DNA from: Prevotellaceae bacterium
Lineage (GTDB): Bacteria > Bacteroidota > Bacteroidia > Bacteroidales > UBA932
Direction: 5' to 3'
NCBI GenBank assembly: GCA_031267855.1
Contig: JAIRYH010000045.1
Span: 1-7,231 of the forward strand
DNA length: 7,231 nt
Below are positions 1-6,972 of the stretch, one piece after another. The notes beneath the pieces are model-generated. The model had not been told where the DNA came from. It made no database searches and worked only from the letters and a program-made list of their open reading frames with translations. Positions within the stretch are counted from its first letter, which is position 1. Each line of letters begins with the position of its first letter. A program made the position numbers and the translations under genes.

Positions 1-1
1 A

Positions 2-553
2 ACTTACACAAAAGATACTATCAAACGTTTGCAACAGTTTGATAAATTAAGAACAGATACATTTCAACTTTGTTTGACTGGTGATAGTCGGAATATGAAT
101 ATTATTGAACAAGTTGAGACAAAAAATCCGGTATTCGGACAATTGCTTAAGGAGCAAAAAATAAAAGGTATTTTTTCATCTCCGCCTTATGTCGGTTTGA
201 TTGATTACCACGAGCAACATGCCTACGCTTATGACTTGTTCGGCTTTGAACGAAACGACGAATCGGAAATAGGCCCGCTTTTTAAGGGGCAAACACAAGG
301 GGCCAAGCAAAATTACATTCAAGGCATTTCGGACGTACTGAATAATTGCAAAAAATATTTGACAGATGATTACGATGTTTTTCTCGTGGCAAACGACAAG
401 TACAACATGTATCCGACCATTGCCGAAAATGCCGGAATGAAAATTGTAAATCAATTCAAACGTCCGGTACTAAACAGGACGGAAAAAGATAAAACGGCTT
501 ATTCGGAAACGGTGTTTCATTTGAAATCAAAAAACTTTAAAGCTAATAAATGA
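2..553 (+). CDS. DNA methyltransferase of a type II restriction-modification system, 5'-truncated by the window edge
   Basis: This is the C-terminal 183 residues of an AdoMet-dependent DNA methyltransferase that would protect the host DNA from the endonuclease encoded next to it. The reading frame is open to the left edge, so the true start lies outside the window; a TTG at 29 is internal, not a start. The catalytic motif IV, SSPPY (codons 176-190), is followed by GLIDYHEQHAYAYDLFG. An SPPY tetrad is typical of N4-cytosine amino-methyltransferases, although some N6-adenine enzymes share it. A GDSR stretch about 30 residues before motif IV fits the usual order in which the AdoMet-binding FxGxG motif precedes motif IV; that motif must be upstream of the window. 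The C-terminus (RPVLNRTEKDKTAYSETVFHLK) is typical of this group. The TGA stop overlaps the endonuclease ATG in ATGA (550-553), so the two are probably translationally coupled. Base composition is AT-rich compared with the genes to the right. Confidence 0.85.
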   Translation, partial: TYTKDTIKRLQQFDKLRTDTFQLCLTGDSRNMNIIEQVETKNPVFGQLLKEQKIKGIFSSPPYVGLIDYHEQHAYAYDLFGFERNDESEIGPLFKGQTQGAKQNYIQGISDVLNNCKKYLTDDYDVFLVANDKYNMYPTIAENAGMKIVNQFKRPVLNRTEKDKTAYSETVFHLKSKNFKANK

Positions 554-1332
554 AATCAATTATGCCACTAACTAATATCCAAAAACAGCACATCCAACAA
601 GTAATTGCGAATTGCCTACGTAATAAGTTCCAAAATTACGAGGCAAAAGACAACTTTATGCCCTTTCATTTTCGGTTGCTCGGGAAAGACAGATTAGCCT
701 TGTATTCTTTTATGCAATCGTTGTTAACTACTTTCGGCACTTCGATTTTTGAACCTGTGGCTGCGACTTTGGCAAAAACACAATTTGCAAAAGTAGAAAC
801 GCAATTTGTTGTAGGAAATACCATTTTCAGCAATTGCCAACAAAGCGTGCAGGCCATTATCAACCAACTGACCATTAGTCCCAAACCAGATAAAATCAAA
901 GAATTGGGACTTTTGAAAAAATCTTTGTTGGGTGTAACCAACAAACTGAAACCCGCAAAAGTGGACTTATTTGTTGAAACACATTCGGGCGAACAGTATC
1001 TTTTCGATTTGAAAACAGCAAAACCTAACAAAGGCGATTTTCAAAAATACAAACAAACTTTGCTCGAATGGGCAGGAATTGTTTACACGAAAAATAAAGA
1101 TGCAAAAGTACATACTTTAATAGCCATTCCTTATAACCCTTATGAGCCGCAACCTTATCAATTTTGGACATTAGCAGGGATGCTTGATTTGGAAGAAGAA
1201 TTAATGGTTGCCGAAAAATTTTGGGATTTTCTCGGCGGACAAGGTGCATATGAGGAATTGCTTGATTGCTTTGAAAAAGCAGGCGTAGCATTGCGTCCGG
1301 AAATCGACACGTATTTTGCGAGATACAAATAA
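550..1332 (+). CDS. TdeIII-family type II restriction endonuclease
   Basis: This complete 260-residue protein resembles the TdeIII/MjaII family of type II restriction endonucleases, which as I recall are reported to recognise GGNCC; the specificity here is inferred from the family only. It would cut unmodified invading DNA, paired with the methyltransferase just upstream. The nuclease core is visible as a PD-(D/E)xK arrangement: KVDLFVE with Asp139, then 14 residues to FDLKTAKPNKGDF with Asp153 and Lys155 as the D-x-K pair. The segments that follow (Tyr167 to Ala175, then LIAIPYNPYEP at 190-200) are typical of the family's C-terminal half. The start at 550 is chosen because it overlaps the methyltransferase stop; an in-frame ATG at 562 is an alternative. 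No motif is missing and there is no frameshift, so it looks intact. Composition is AT-rich (21 of 60 bases G+C in 601-660), unlike the downstream gene, consistent with horizontal acquisition. Confidence 0.85.
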   Translation: MKSIMPLTNIQKQHIQQVIANCLRNKFQNYEAKDNFMPFHFRLLGKDRLALYSFMQSLLTTFGTSIFEPVAATLAKTQFAKVETQFVVGNTIFSNCQQSVQAIINQLTISPKPDKIKELGLLKKSLLGVTNKLKPAKVDLFVETHSGEQYLFDLKTAKPNKGDFQKYKQTLLEWAGIVYTKNKDAKVHTLIAIPYNPYEPQPYQFWTLAGMLDLEEELMVAEKFWDFLGGQGAYEELLDCFEKAGVALRPEIDTYFARYK

Positions 1333-1344
1333 ATCACAAAAAAA

Positions 1345-3945
1345 ATGTCAGAAGATATAGAATTGGAAGAAGAATTAGCTGCCGGCGAGGAAGGGCGCTA
1401 TACAAGGCTCATCAATGAAGGCGAGAAAAAATACAAGCTGCCCGGCATGTATAAGGACTGGTTCCTGGATTATGCCTCTTACGTCATCCTGGAGCGCGCC
1501 GTGCCGCATATCGACGACGGGCTGAAACCCGTGCAGCGCCGCATCCTCCATGCCATGAAACGCATCGACGACGGACGCTACAACAAAGTGGCAAACATCA
1601 TCGGGCACACCATGCAATACCACCCGCACGGCGACGCCTCCATCGGCGACGCCCTGGTGCAGCTGGGACAAAAAGACCTGCTGATTGACACCCAGGGAAA
1701 CTGGGGCAATATCCTCACTGGCGACAGCGCCGCCGCACCACGATACATCGAAGCACGACTGACGGCTTTTGCCAACGAAGTCATCTTTAACCCGAAAACA
1801 ACGGAGTGGATGGACTCATACGACGGCCGCAACCGCGAACCGGTAACCCTGCCCGTGAAGTTCCCGCTGTTGCTGGCGCAGGGCGTAGAAGGCATTGCCG
1901 TGGGACTGGCTTCGAAAATCCTCCCCCACAATTTCAACGAACTCATTGACGCCGCCATGGCACACCTGAAAGGAAAAGAGTTCGACCTGTTCCCCGACTT
2001 CCCGACAGGCGGACTGGCCGACTGCACGCGCTACAACGACGGACTGCGCGGCGGCGTGGTAAAAGTGCGCGCACGGATCAGCAAGACCGACAAAAAAACG
2101 CTGGTCATTACCGATATCCCCTACGGCAAGACCACATCGTCCATTATCGAATCCATCCTCAAAGCCAACGACAGGGGCAAGATAAAAATCCGGAAAGTGG
2201 ACGACAATACCTCGCGGAATGTGGAAATCGTCGTCCACCTGCACGCCGACATGTCGCCCGACAAAACCATTGACGCACTGTACGCATTCACCGACTGCGA
2301 AGTCTCCATTTCGCCAAATGCCTGCGTCATTCAGAACGACAGGCCGCACTTTATCGGCGTAAAAACAATCCTGCGCCACAATGCACAACACACCAAAAAC
2401 CTTTTGCAGCAGGAACTGCAGATACGCCTGGCGGAATTGCACGAAGACTGGCATTACTCGTCGCTCGAAAAAATATTCTTTGAACAGAAAATATACCGCG
2501 AACTGGAAAAAGACGCCAACACCTGGGAAGCGCAGCTAAACGCGGTGGAACTGGCGCTGAAACCTTTTGAAAAGAAACTGCGAAGCCCCGTCACACCCGA
2601 AAATGTGGCATGGCTGGTCGAAAAGCCGGTACGCAAAATCTCGAAATTCGACATCAAGGCGGCAAACGAGCGCATTAAAAACATTGAGGCGGAAACCGAA
2701 GAAGTCGAAAACAACCTCTCGAACATCGTGGACTATACGGTGAACTATTTCCGCCAGCTAAAAAAGAAATACGGAAAAAACCTCGTGCGCAAAACCGAAC
2801 TGCGCAGCTTCGAATCCATTGAAGCCACGCAGGTGGCTGTGGCCAACGCCAAATTCTATGTAAACTGCGCCGAGGGATTTGCCGGCATGGACTTGAAACG
2901 CGATGAACAGGCAGAATACGTGTGCGACTGTTCCGATATTGACGAGGTTATCGTATTCCTGCGCAACGGGAAATACGTCATATCCAAAGTGCAGGAAAAG
3001 GCGTTCTTCGGCAAAGACATCATCCATGTGGCGGTATTCAAGCGCAACGACGAGCGTACGATTTACAACGCAGCATACCGCGACGGCAAAAACGGGCAAA
3101 TCTTCGTAAAGCGGTTCTTTGTATCAGGCGTCACACGCGACAAGGAATATGACGTCACACAGGGCAAGGAAGGATCGCAAGTGCTGTGGTTTACCGCCAA
3201 TCCCAATGGCGAAGCCGAAGTGTTGAAAATTTACCTGAAACCCCGCCCGAAACTGAAAAAACTGATTTTCGACTTCAACTTCAGTCAGCTGGCGATAAAA
3301 GGACGCAGCACCATGGGAAATATCCTCTCGCGCCACGCTATTCATAAAATTGTGCTGAAGGAAAAAGGCGAATCGACACTGGGCGGGCAGCAAATCTGGT
3401 TCGACGCCGACGTGCGGCGCCTGAACACCGACCGGCGCGGGATCCTGCTGGGTGAATTTCACAACGGCGAACGCATCGCGGTCATCACGAAAAAAGGAAC
3501 CTATTGCACCACCAGCTACGATTTAAGCAATCGCTACGACAGTGACCTGTTGCGCATGGAAAAATTCGACGGCAAAAAAATATTCTCGCTGACCTACTAC
3601 GAAGCCGAGCAAAAGGCTTTTTACCTCAAACGCTTCACCCTCGAAGCCAGTGACGCCGCACCGCAATCGCTCGTGGGCGAACACCCCGGCTCCTATCCGG
3701 TGGAACTTTCGGAAGACCCGTTCCCGCAGGTGCAGCTGACGTTTAAAGGCAAACAGGCACGCCACGCGCCTGAAGCCATTGATGTGGATGCGTTCATCGG
3801 CGTAAAAAGCTTCCGCGCCAAAGGCAAGCGCCTGACCGTATATGACGTGGGTACCGTCAAATTCATCGAACCGCTGAAAAAAGCAGCGCCGGACACACAG
3901 CCCCCAAACCGTGACGGGGAAGCCATACAGATGTCGTTGCTGTAG
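1345..3945 (+). CDS. parC: DNA topoisomerase IV subunit A
   Basis: This 866-residue protein is the breakage-reunion subunit of topoisomerase IV, which with ParE decatenates replicated chromosomes and relaxes supercoils. The winged-helix core is clear: WFLDYASYVILERAVPHIDD (39-58), KPVQRRILHAMKR (61-73), YHPHGDASIGDALVQLGQ (92-109), QGNWGN (117-122) and the catalytic Arg133-Tyr134 in AAAPRYIEARLT. PVKFPLLLAQGVEGIAVG (170-187) and LPHNFNEL (193-200) follow, then a long helical region rich in Lys and Glu (about 375-475), and a beta-pinwheel-type C-terminal domain to about 845. The C-terminal domain lacks the QRRGGKG box of GyrA; the closest stretch is KGRSTMG at 652-658, so ParC is preferred over GyrA. 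It is longer than E. coli ParC (752) but usual for Bacteroidetes. The residue aligned with the GyrA quinolone serine is Ala98, and Asp102 matches GyrA Asp87. It begins 12 bp after the endonuclease stop, with an A-rich leader and no Shine-Dalgarno sequence. Confidence 0.93.
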   Translation: MSEDIELEEELAAGEEGRYTRLINEGEKKYKLPGMYKDWFLDYASYVILERAVPHIDDGLKPVQRRILHAMKRIDDGRYNKVANIIGHTMQYHPHGDASIGDALVQLGQKDLLIDTQGNWGNILTGDSAAAPRYIEARLTAFANEVIFNPKTTEWMDSYDGRNREPVTLPVKFPLLLAQGVEGIAVGLASKILPHNFNELIDAAMAHLKGKEFDLFPDFPTGGLADCTRYNDGLRGGVVKVRARISKTDKKTLVITDIPYGKTTSSIIESILKANDRGKIKIRKVDDNTSRNVEIVVHLHADMSPDKTIDALYAFTDCEVSISPNACVIQNDRPHFIGVKTILRHNAQHTKNLLQQELQIRLAELHEDWHYSSLEKIFFEQKIYRELEKDANTWEAQLNAVELALKPFEKKLRSPVTPENVAWLVEKPVRKISKFDIKAANERIKNIEAETEEVENNLSNIVDYTVNYFRQLKKKYGKNLVRKTELRSFESIEATQVAVANAKFYVNCAEGFAGMDLKRDEQAEYVCDCSDIDEVIVFLRNGKYVISKVQEKAFFGKDIIHVAVFKRNDERTIYNAAYRDGKNGQIFVKRFFVSGVTRDKEYDVTQGKEGSQVLWFTANPNGEAEVLKIYLKPRPKLKKLIFDFNFSQLAIKGRSTMGNILSRHAIHKIVLKEKGESTLGGQQIWFDADVRRLNTDRRGILLGEFHNGERIAVITKKGTYCTTSYDLSNRYDSDLLRMEKFDGKKIFSLTYYEAEQKAFYLKRFTLEASDAAPQSLVGEHPGSYPVELSEDPFPQVQLTFKGKQARHAPEAIDVDAFIGVKSFRAKGKRLTVYDVGTVKFIEPLKKAAPDTQPPNRDGEAIQMSLL

Positions 3946-3960
3946 CGGCGGAAAATAAGC

Positions 3961-4026
3961 GATCAGGTGATTAAGAAATCCGGACATCACCCGGCTGCCC
4001 GGCCTGATCACTTCATTATCCTTTTT
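3961..4026 (+). terminator. possible terminator after parC
   Basis: Starting 15 bases after the parC stop, GATCAGG (3961-3967) can pair with CCTGATC (4003-4009). The interior can form two smaller hairpins: GGTGAT (3966-3971) with ATCACC (3986-3991), and CCGG (3991-3994) with CCGG (3999-4002). These compete for a few bases with each other and with the outer stem. A run of five T follows at 4022-4026, but 12 bases after the outer stem, so this is not a textbook intrinsic terminator. The same T run also belongs to the next gene's -33 element. The position between parC and a gene with its own promoter supports a terminator role. Confidence 0.4.
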
Positions 4027-4053
4027 GACTTATCAAAATAATTCCTATCTTTG
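4024..4053 (+). promoter_or_regulatory. Bacteroidetes-type promoter for the DUF5618-like gene
   Basis: TTTG at 4024-4027 and TATCTTTG at 4046-4053 match the -33 (TTTG) and -7 (TAnnTTTG) elements of the Bacteroidetes primary sigma factor, with an 18-base spacer. Transcription would start near 4060, leaving a short A/T-rich leader of about 20 bases before the ATG at 4079. The match to the -7 element is exact; the spacer is at the short end of the usual range. Confidence 0.75.
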
Positions 4054-4078
4054 TCCCATCTTTTTAAACCATATAATC

Positions 4079-4489
4079 ATGTCTATCGAAGAACAACATG
4101 AACTAAAACGGAAGAGCTATGCGGAAGCGGTTCGCTACATGGACAACGCCAAAGAAACGTTACAGAAGGCGAAGAAAGAAGACAACTACTATAAAGACCG
4201 GAAATATGTTCGCACCGCCTGCGGAACAGCTTACAGCGGCGTACTCCTCGCGCTTGATGCCTACCTTGCGCTGAAAGATGTGGAACTGCCCCAAAAAAGA
4301 CGCCGGTCTATCGAATTTTATACCGGAAATATAGGCAAAATAGATAGAAAATTGCTGCAATATTTACATAATGCATACGATATTTTACACTTATCGGGAT
4401 ATTATGACGGCGTAACTGATGCGCGAGTAATAAATGCAGGATTTGCCAATGCCTATGAAATCATCAATAAAATCAAGCCGGCGCACTGA
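4079..4489 (+). CDS. DUF5618-like small helical protein (HEPN-like)
   Basis: This 136-residue protein resembles the DUF5618 family of small proteins known from Bacteroidetes; no biochemical function is established that I know of. Family-like segments are AVRYMDNAKETLQKAKKE (17-34), KYVRTACGTAYSGVLLALDA (42-61), a basic patch KRRR (73-76), and LHNAYDILHLSGYYDG (96-111). The fold looks all-helical, consistent with HEPN-type four-helix proteins, and there is no signal peptide or membrane segment. Arg90 and His97 form an Rx6H pattern like the HEPN RNase motif, but the polar residue usual after the Arg is replaced by Lys, so activity is uncertain. The ATG at 4079 is chosen because it lies about 20 bases after a clear promoter; a TTG at 4025 in the same frame falls inside that promoter. 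There is no adjacent nucleotidyltransferase or antitoxin, and the gene stands alone, convergent with rimO. Confidence 0.8.
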   Translation: MSIEEQHELKRKSYAEAVRYMDNAKETLQKAKKEDNYYKDRKYVRTACGTAYSGVLLALDAYLALKDVELPQKRRRSIEFYTGNIGKIDRKLLQYLHNAYDILHLSGYYDGVTDARVINAGFANAYEIINKIKPAH

Positions 4490-4498
4490 TACCGCCGG
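4478..4498. terminator. weak bidirectional hairpin between convergent genes
   Basis: CCGGCG (4478-4483) pairs with CGCCGG (4493-4498) around a 9-base loop that contains the stop codon of the small upstream gene. On the minus strand the hairpin is followed by a T-rich stretch (CTTGATTTTATT), so it could end rimO transcription. On the plus strand there is no T run after it. The stem is short, so this is tentative. Confidence 0.3.
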
Positions 4499-4515
4499 AA
4501 AGTTGCAAACATGTT

Positions 4516-5823
4516 TCAGATAACCCGTCCGGACAAATCATAGGTATCCGCCGCGGTAATCTCCACGTTATAAAATTTCCCGACCTGCAACGTATTGTTT
4601 TCTGCGGAAATCAACACTTCGCCGTCCACTTCCGGCGAATCGTACTGCGTGCGTCCCGTATAGCAACCGTCTTCAAGGCGGTCGATAACGGTACGGAATG
4701 TTTTCCCGATTTTTTCCTCGTTCCGTTTTTGCGAAATGTGCGCCTGCACGGACATGATGCGGTCGCGGCGCGCCTGCTTTTCTTTGGCGGGAATGCTGTC
4801 GGCAAAATGCTGTGCCCCGTACGTGCCTTCTTCTTCGGAGTAGCAGAATACGCCGAGCCGGTCGAAGCATGTTTCCCGCACGAAATCCTCCAGTTCGCGG
4901 AATGCCGTTTCGTCCTCGCCCGGATGCCCTGCAATCAAGGTAGTGCGCAGGGCAATGCCGGGAATTTCCGCACGCAGTTTTTCGACCAGCATGCGGGTTT
5001 GCCGGCTGTTGATGCCGCGGCGCATGTTCTTCAGAACCCTGTCGGATATGTGCTGCAGCGGAATGTCCAGATACTTGCAAAGTTTCGGGTTGTCACGAAT
5101 GACCGGCAGCACGTCTTCGGGAAACTGTGCGGGATAAGCGTAATGCAGGCGTATCCATTCGATGCCGTTCACTTCCGAAAGAACCTCCAGCAGTCCGGCG
5201 AGCCGGCGGCTGCCGTAAAGGTCAAGCCCGTAATACGTCGTATCCTGCGCGGTAATCAGCAGTTCCCGTACGCCGCGTGCCGCCAGTAACTTTGTTTCCA
5301 CTGCCAGCTGTTCAACGGGCGTGGAGCGGTGCTTGCCGCGAATGAGCGGGATGGCGCAATAGGAGCAGCCCCGGTTGCAGCCCTCCGAAATCTTGAGGTA
5401 CGCATAGTGCGGCGGAGTAGCAATCGTCCGCTGTGTAAGGAATTTCGGGGCTGGGACACCGCCCAGCGTTTCCACGATTTTATCAAATTCATCTACGCCG
5501 AAAAACTTATCTACTTCGGGCAACTCCTGCCGCAGCTCGTTCCGGTAGCGTTGCGAAAGGCAGCCGAACACAAAGATGCGTTCCACGTCGCCGCGCTTTT
5601 TCGCCGCAATAACCGACAGGATGGTATTGACCGACTCTTCTTTTGCCTCGCTGATAAATCCGCAGGTATTAATGAGTACGGTTTTTGCGCCGGCGGCATT
5701 GTCGTGCACCGCATGGAAGCCTGCCGCCTGCAGCTGCCGCATCAATCGCTCGGAATCCACGAGGTTTTTAGCGCAGCCAAGCGTGATAATGCTTAGTGGT
5801 TGGTTTGACGGTAATGAGAGCAC
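4516..5823 (-). CDS. rimO: ribosomal protein S12 methylthiotransferase RimO
   Basis: RimO is a radical-SAM enzyme that adds a methylthio group to the conserved aspartate of ribosomal protein uS12 in the cytoplasm. All three expected domains are present in 435 residues, the family's normal length. The N-terminal methylthiotransferase domain begins ITLGCAKNLVDSE and carries the auxiliary-cluster cysteines Cys17, Cys54 (INTCGF) and Cys88 (FGCLSQR). The radical-SAM cluster motif is SEGCNRGCSYC with Cys149, Cys153 and Cys156. The C-terminal TRAM domain runs from about 371, with RTQYDSPEVDGEV at 391-403. The latter and the ITLGCAKNLVDSE opening favour RimO over MiaB or MtaB. The chosen start is GTG at 5823, six residues before the usual family start region; upstream is A/T-rich (TTAAATTTTAAATTTCAA) as expected for Bacteroidetes initiation. 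It lies 51 bp after rsmE in the same frame and is probably cotranscribed with it. No defect is visible. Confidence 0.95.
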   Translation of the reverse strand: MLSLPSNQPLSIITLGCAKNLVDSERLMRQLQAAGFHAVHDNAAGAKTVLINTCGFISEAKEESVNTILSVIAAKKRGDVERIFVFGCLSQRYRNELRQELPEVDKFFGVDEFDKIVETLGGVPAPKFLTQRTIATPPHYAYLKISEGCNRGCSYCAIPLIRGKHRSTPVEQLAVETKLLAARGVRELLITAQDTTYYGLDLYGSRRLAGLLEVLSEVNGIEWIRLHYAYPAQFPEDVLPVIRDNPKLCKYLDIPLQHISDRVLKNMRRGINSRQTRMLVEKLRAEIPGIALRTTLIAGHPGEDETAFRELEDFVRETCFDRLGVFCYSEEEGTYGAQHFADSIPAKEKQARRDRIMSVQAHISQKRNEEKIGKTFRTVIDRLEDGCYTGRTQYDSPEVDGEVLISAENNTLQVGKFYNVEITAADTYDLSGRVI

Positions 5824-5874
5824 TTGAAATTTAAAATTTAAGATGACGGCACGCGCACCGCCGGTTCGTAACGC

Positions 5875-6576
5875 TCAGTTCATGTACGTTGCCATGCAGG
5901 CTATTATTGCTGCCGTTTCGACGCGGAAGCGGCTCTCGCCGAAACTGACCGCTTTGAATCCTGCCTGCAGGGCGGCCTGCATTTCGTATGCCGAGAAGTC
6001 GCCTTCGGGTCCGACAAGCATCAGTACGCGCCGGTTATCCGGCGGCAGGGCTTTCCAGAACAATTCGCGCGGTATGTCCGGGTGGCAGCAGCCGATATAC
6101 TTTCCGCCGTCGAAAGGCTGCCGGATAAAATCGGCAAAAGCGGTGGGCCGGTTCAGCTGCGGCAGGCGCGTTTTAAGCGACTGCTTCATGGCGGCGACCA
6201 GTATTTTTTCCAGACGTTCGGTTTTTACCGTCCGGCGTTCGGAATGGTCGCATATAACGGGCGTAATTTCATCAATGCCTGTTTCGGTGGCGGTGTCCAG
6301 GAACTGTTCGTAGCGGTCGTTATTTTTGGTGGGCGCCACCGCCAGGTGCAGGTAATAATTGCGCGCGCCGCAGTGTTCCTGCTTTCCGGTAATTTTTATT
6401 TCGCAATGTTTAACGCTGTCGTCTATGATCTGTGCGGTGTAGAGGACGCCCCTGCCGTCGGTCAGGTGTAGCGTGTCGCCCTTCGAAAGGCGCAGTACGC
6501 GGATGCAGTGCCTGCTTTCTTCTTCCGGCAGCACATAACGTTCGCCGGATATATGCGGGGTATAGAATAACAGCAT
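5875..6576 (-). CDS. rsmE: 16S rRNA (uracil(1498)-N3)-methyltransferase RsmE
   Basis: RsmE uses AdoMet to methylate N3 of U1498 in 16S rRNA of the 30S subunit. The 233-residue protein has an N-terminal PUA-like RNA-binding domain (MLLFYTPHI, then EEESRHCIRVLRLSKGD at 18-34) and a C-terminal SPOUT methyltransferase domain. Diagnostic SPOUT pieces are APTKNNDRYEQFLDTATETG (81-100), MKQSLKTRLPQL (130-141), the knot loop LVGPEGDFS (187-195), and GESRFRVETAAI (213-224), which corresponds to the family's LGxRILRxETA. The Asp in GPEGDFS replaces the more usual Gly, a small deviation. The ATG at 6576 is preferred because MLLFYTP matches the usual family N-terminus; an in-frame GTG at 6609 would add 11 unlikely residues. 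No clear promoter is seen directly upstream, so it is probably read from the rpmE2 promoter together with rimO. Confidence 0.93.
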   Translation of the reverse strand: MLLFYTPHISGERYVLPEEESRHCIRVLRLSKGDTLHLTDGRGVLYTAQIIDDSVKHCEIKITGKQEHCGARNYYLHLAVAPTKNNDRYEQFLDTATETGIDEITPVICDHSERRTVKTERLEKILVAAMKQSLKTRLPQLNRPTAFADFIRQPFDGGKYIGCCHPDIPRELFWKALPPDNRRVLMLVGPEGDFSAYEMQAALQAGFKAVSFGESRFRVETAAIIACMATYMN

Positions 6577-6684
6577 GGGATGATGTGTGCAATACCGAAT
6601 AAAAGTCACGTATTATTGCAGGATGGCGGCATAATAAGGGAGGCCGCCTTCCGCGACAGCCGGAACGGGACGGGCAGTTCCATC
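6577..6684 (-). other. intergenic spacer between rpmE2 and rsmE
   Basis: This 108-base spacer holds two small potential hairpins. GGAAC (6662-6666) can pair with GTTCC (6677-6681), and GGCGGC (6625-6630) with GCCGCC (6643-6648) around a 12-base loop. Neither is followed by a T run on the minus strand, and I found no TAnnTTTG element for a separate rsmE promoter. They could attenuate or stabilise the transcript, since a ribosomal protein gene is usually needed in greater amount than the modification enzymes downstream. Confidence 0.35.
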
Positions 6685-6945
6685 CTATTTTCTTGCTTCC
6701 AGCGCCTTTTTGTAGCGGTTGCGGAATTTATCCACGCGTCCGGCGGTATCTACCAGTTTCATTTTTCCGGTATAGAACGGATGCGAGGTATTGGAAATTT
6801 CGACTTTGTAAAGGGGATATTCTACGCCGTCGAGGTTAATGGTTTCGCGGGTTTGCACCGTCGAGCGGGTAACAAATACGTGGTCGTTCGACATGTCTTT
6901 GAATGCCACCATGCGATAATTATCGGGATGAAGATGTTGTTTCAT
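6685..6945 (-). CDS. rpmE2: 50S ribosomal protein L31 type B (bL31B)
   Basis: This is bL31 of the type B class, a large-subunit protein at the inter-subunit bridge next to the central protuberance. Its 86 residues begin [19 protein letters not shown] and contain [20 protein letters not shown] (50-69) and DKFRNRYKK at the C-terminus. These are hallmarks of L31 type B. It contains no cysteine at all, so it lacks the CxxC zinc ribbon of type A L31 and can function without zinc. The ATG at 6945 follows an A-rich leader (GAAAAAGAAATAAT) and a short 5' untranslated region after a clear promoter. The gene leads a minus-strand series with rsmE and rimO. Confidence 0.96.
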   Translation of the reverse strand: MKQHLHPDNYRMVAFKDMSNDHVFVTRSTVQTRETINLDGVEYPLYKVEISNTSHPFYTGKMKLVDTAGRVDKFRNRYKKALEARK

Positions 6946-6972
6946 ATTATTTCTTTTTCAAATTTCGGATTG

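Noticed and set aside
1816..2454. 212-residue open frame on the minus strand inside parC
   Set aside because: It is antisense to conserved ParC core sequence, has no recognisable motif or promoter, and is a shadow of the real gene.
3961..4009. tRNA-like cloverleaf fold downstream of parC
   Set aside because: The stems are too short and irregular, and there is no T-arm GTTCRA motif, recognisable anticodon arm or acceptor-stem length. A terminator-type fold is simpler.
4025..4078. N-terminal extension of the DUF5618-like protein from a TTG start
   Set aside because: The extra 18 codons overlap the promoter elements and lie upstream of the predicted transcription start; the ATG at 4079 fits better.
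4729..5289. 186-residue open frame on the plus strand inside rimO
   Set aside because: It lies entirely antisense to well-conserved rimO, has no recognisable domain, and is explained by GC-rich codon bias of the opposite strand.
6577..6609. GTG start giving RsmE 11 more residues
   Set aside because: The added residues (VTFIRYCTHHP, first read as Met) do not resemble the family N-terminus, whereas MLLFYTP from the ATG at 6576 does.
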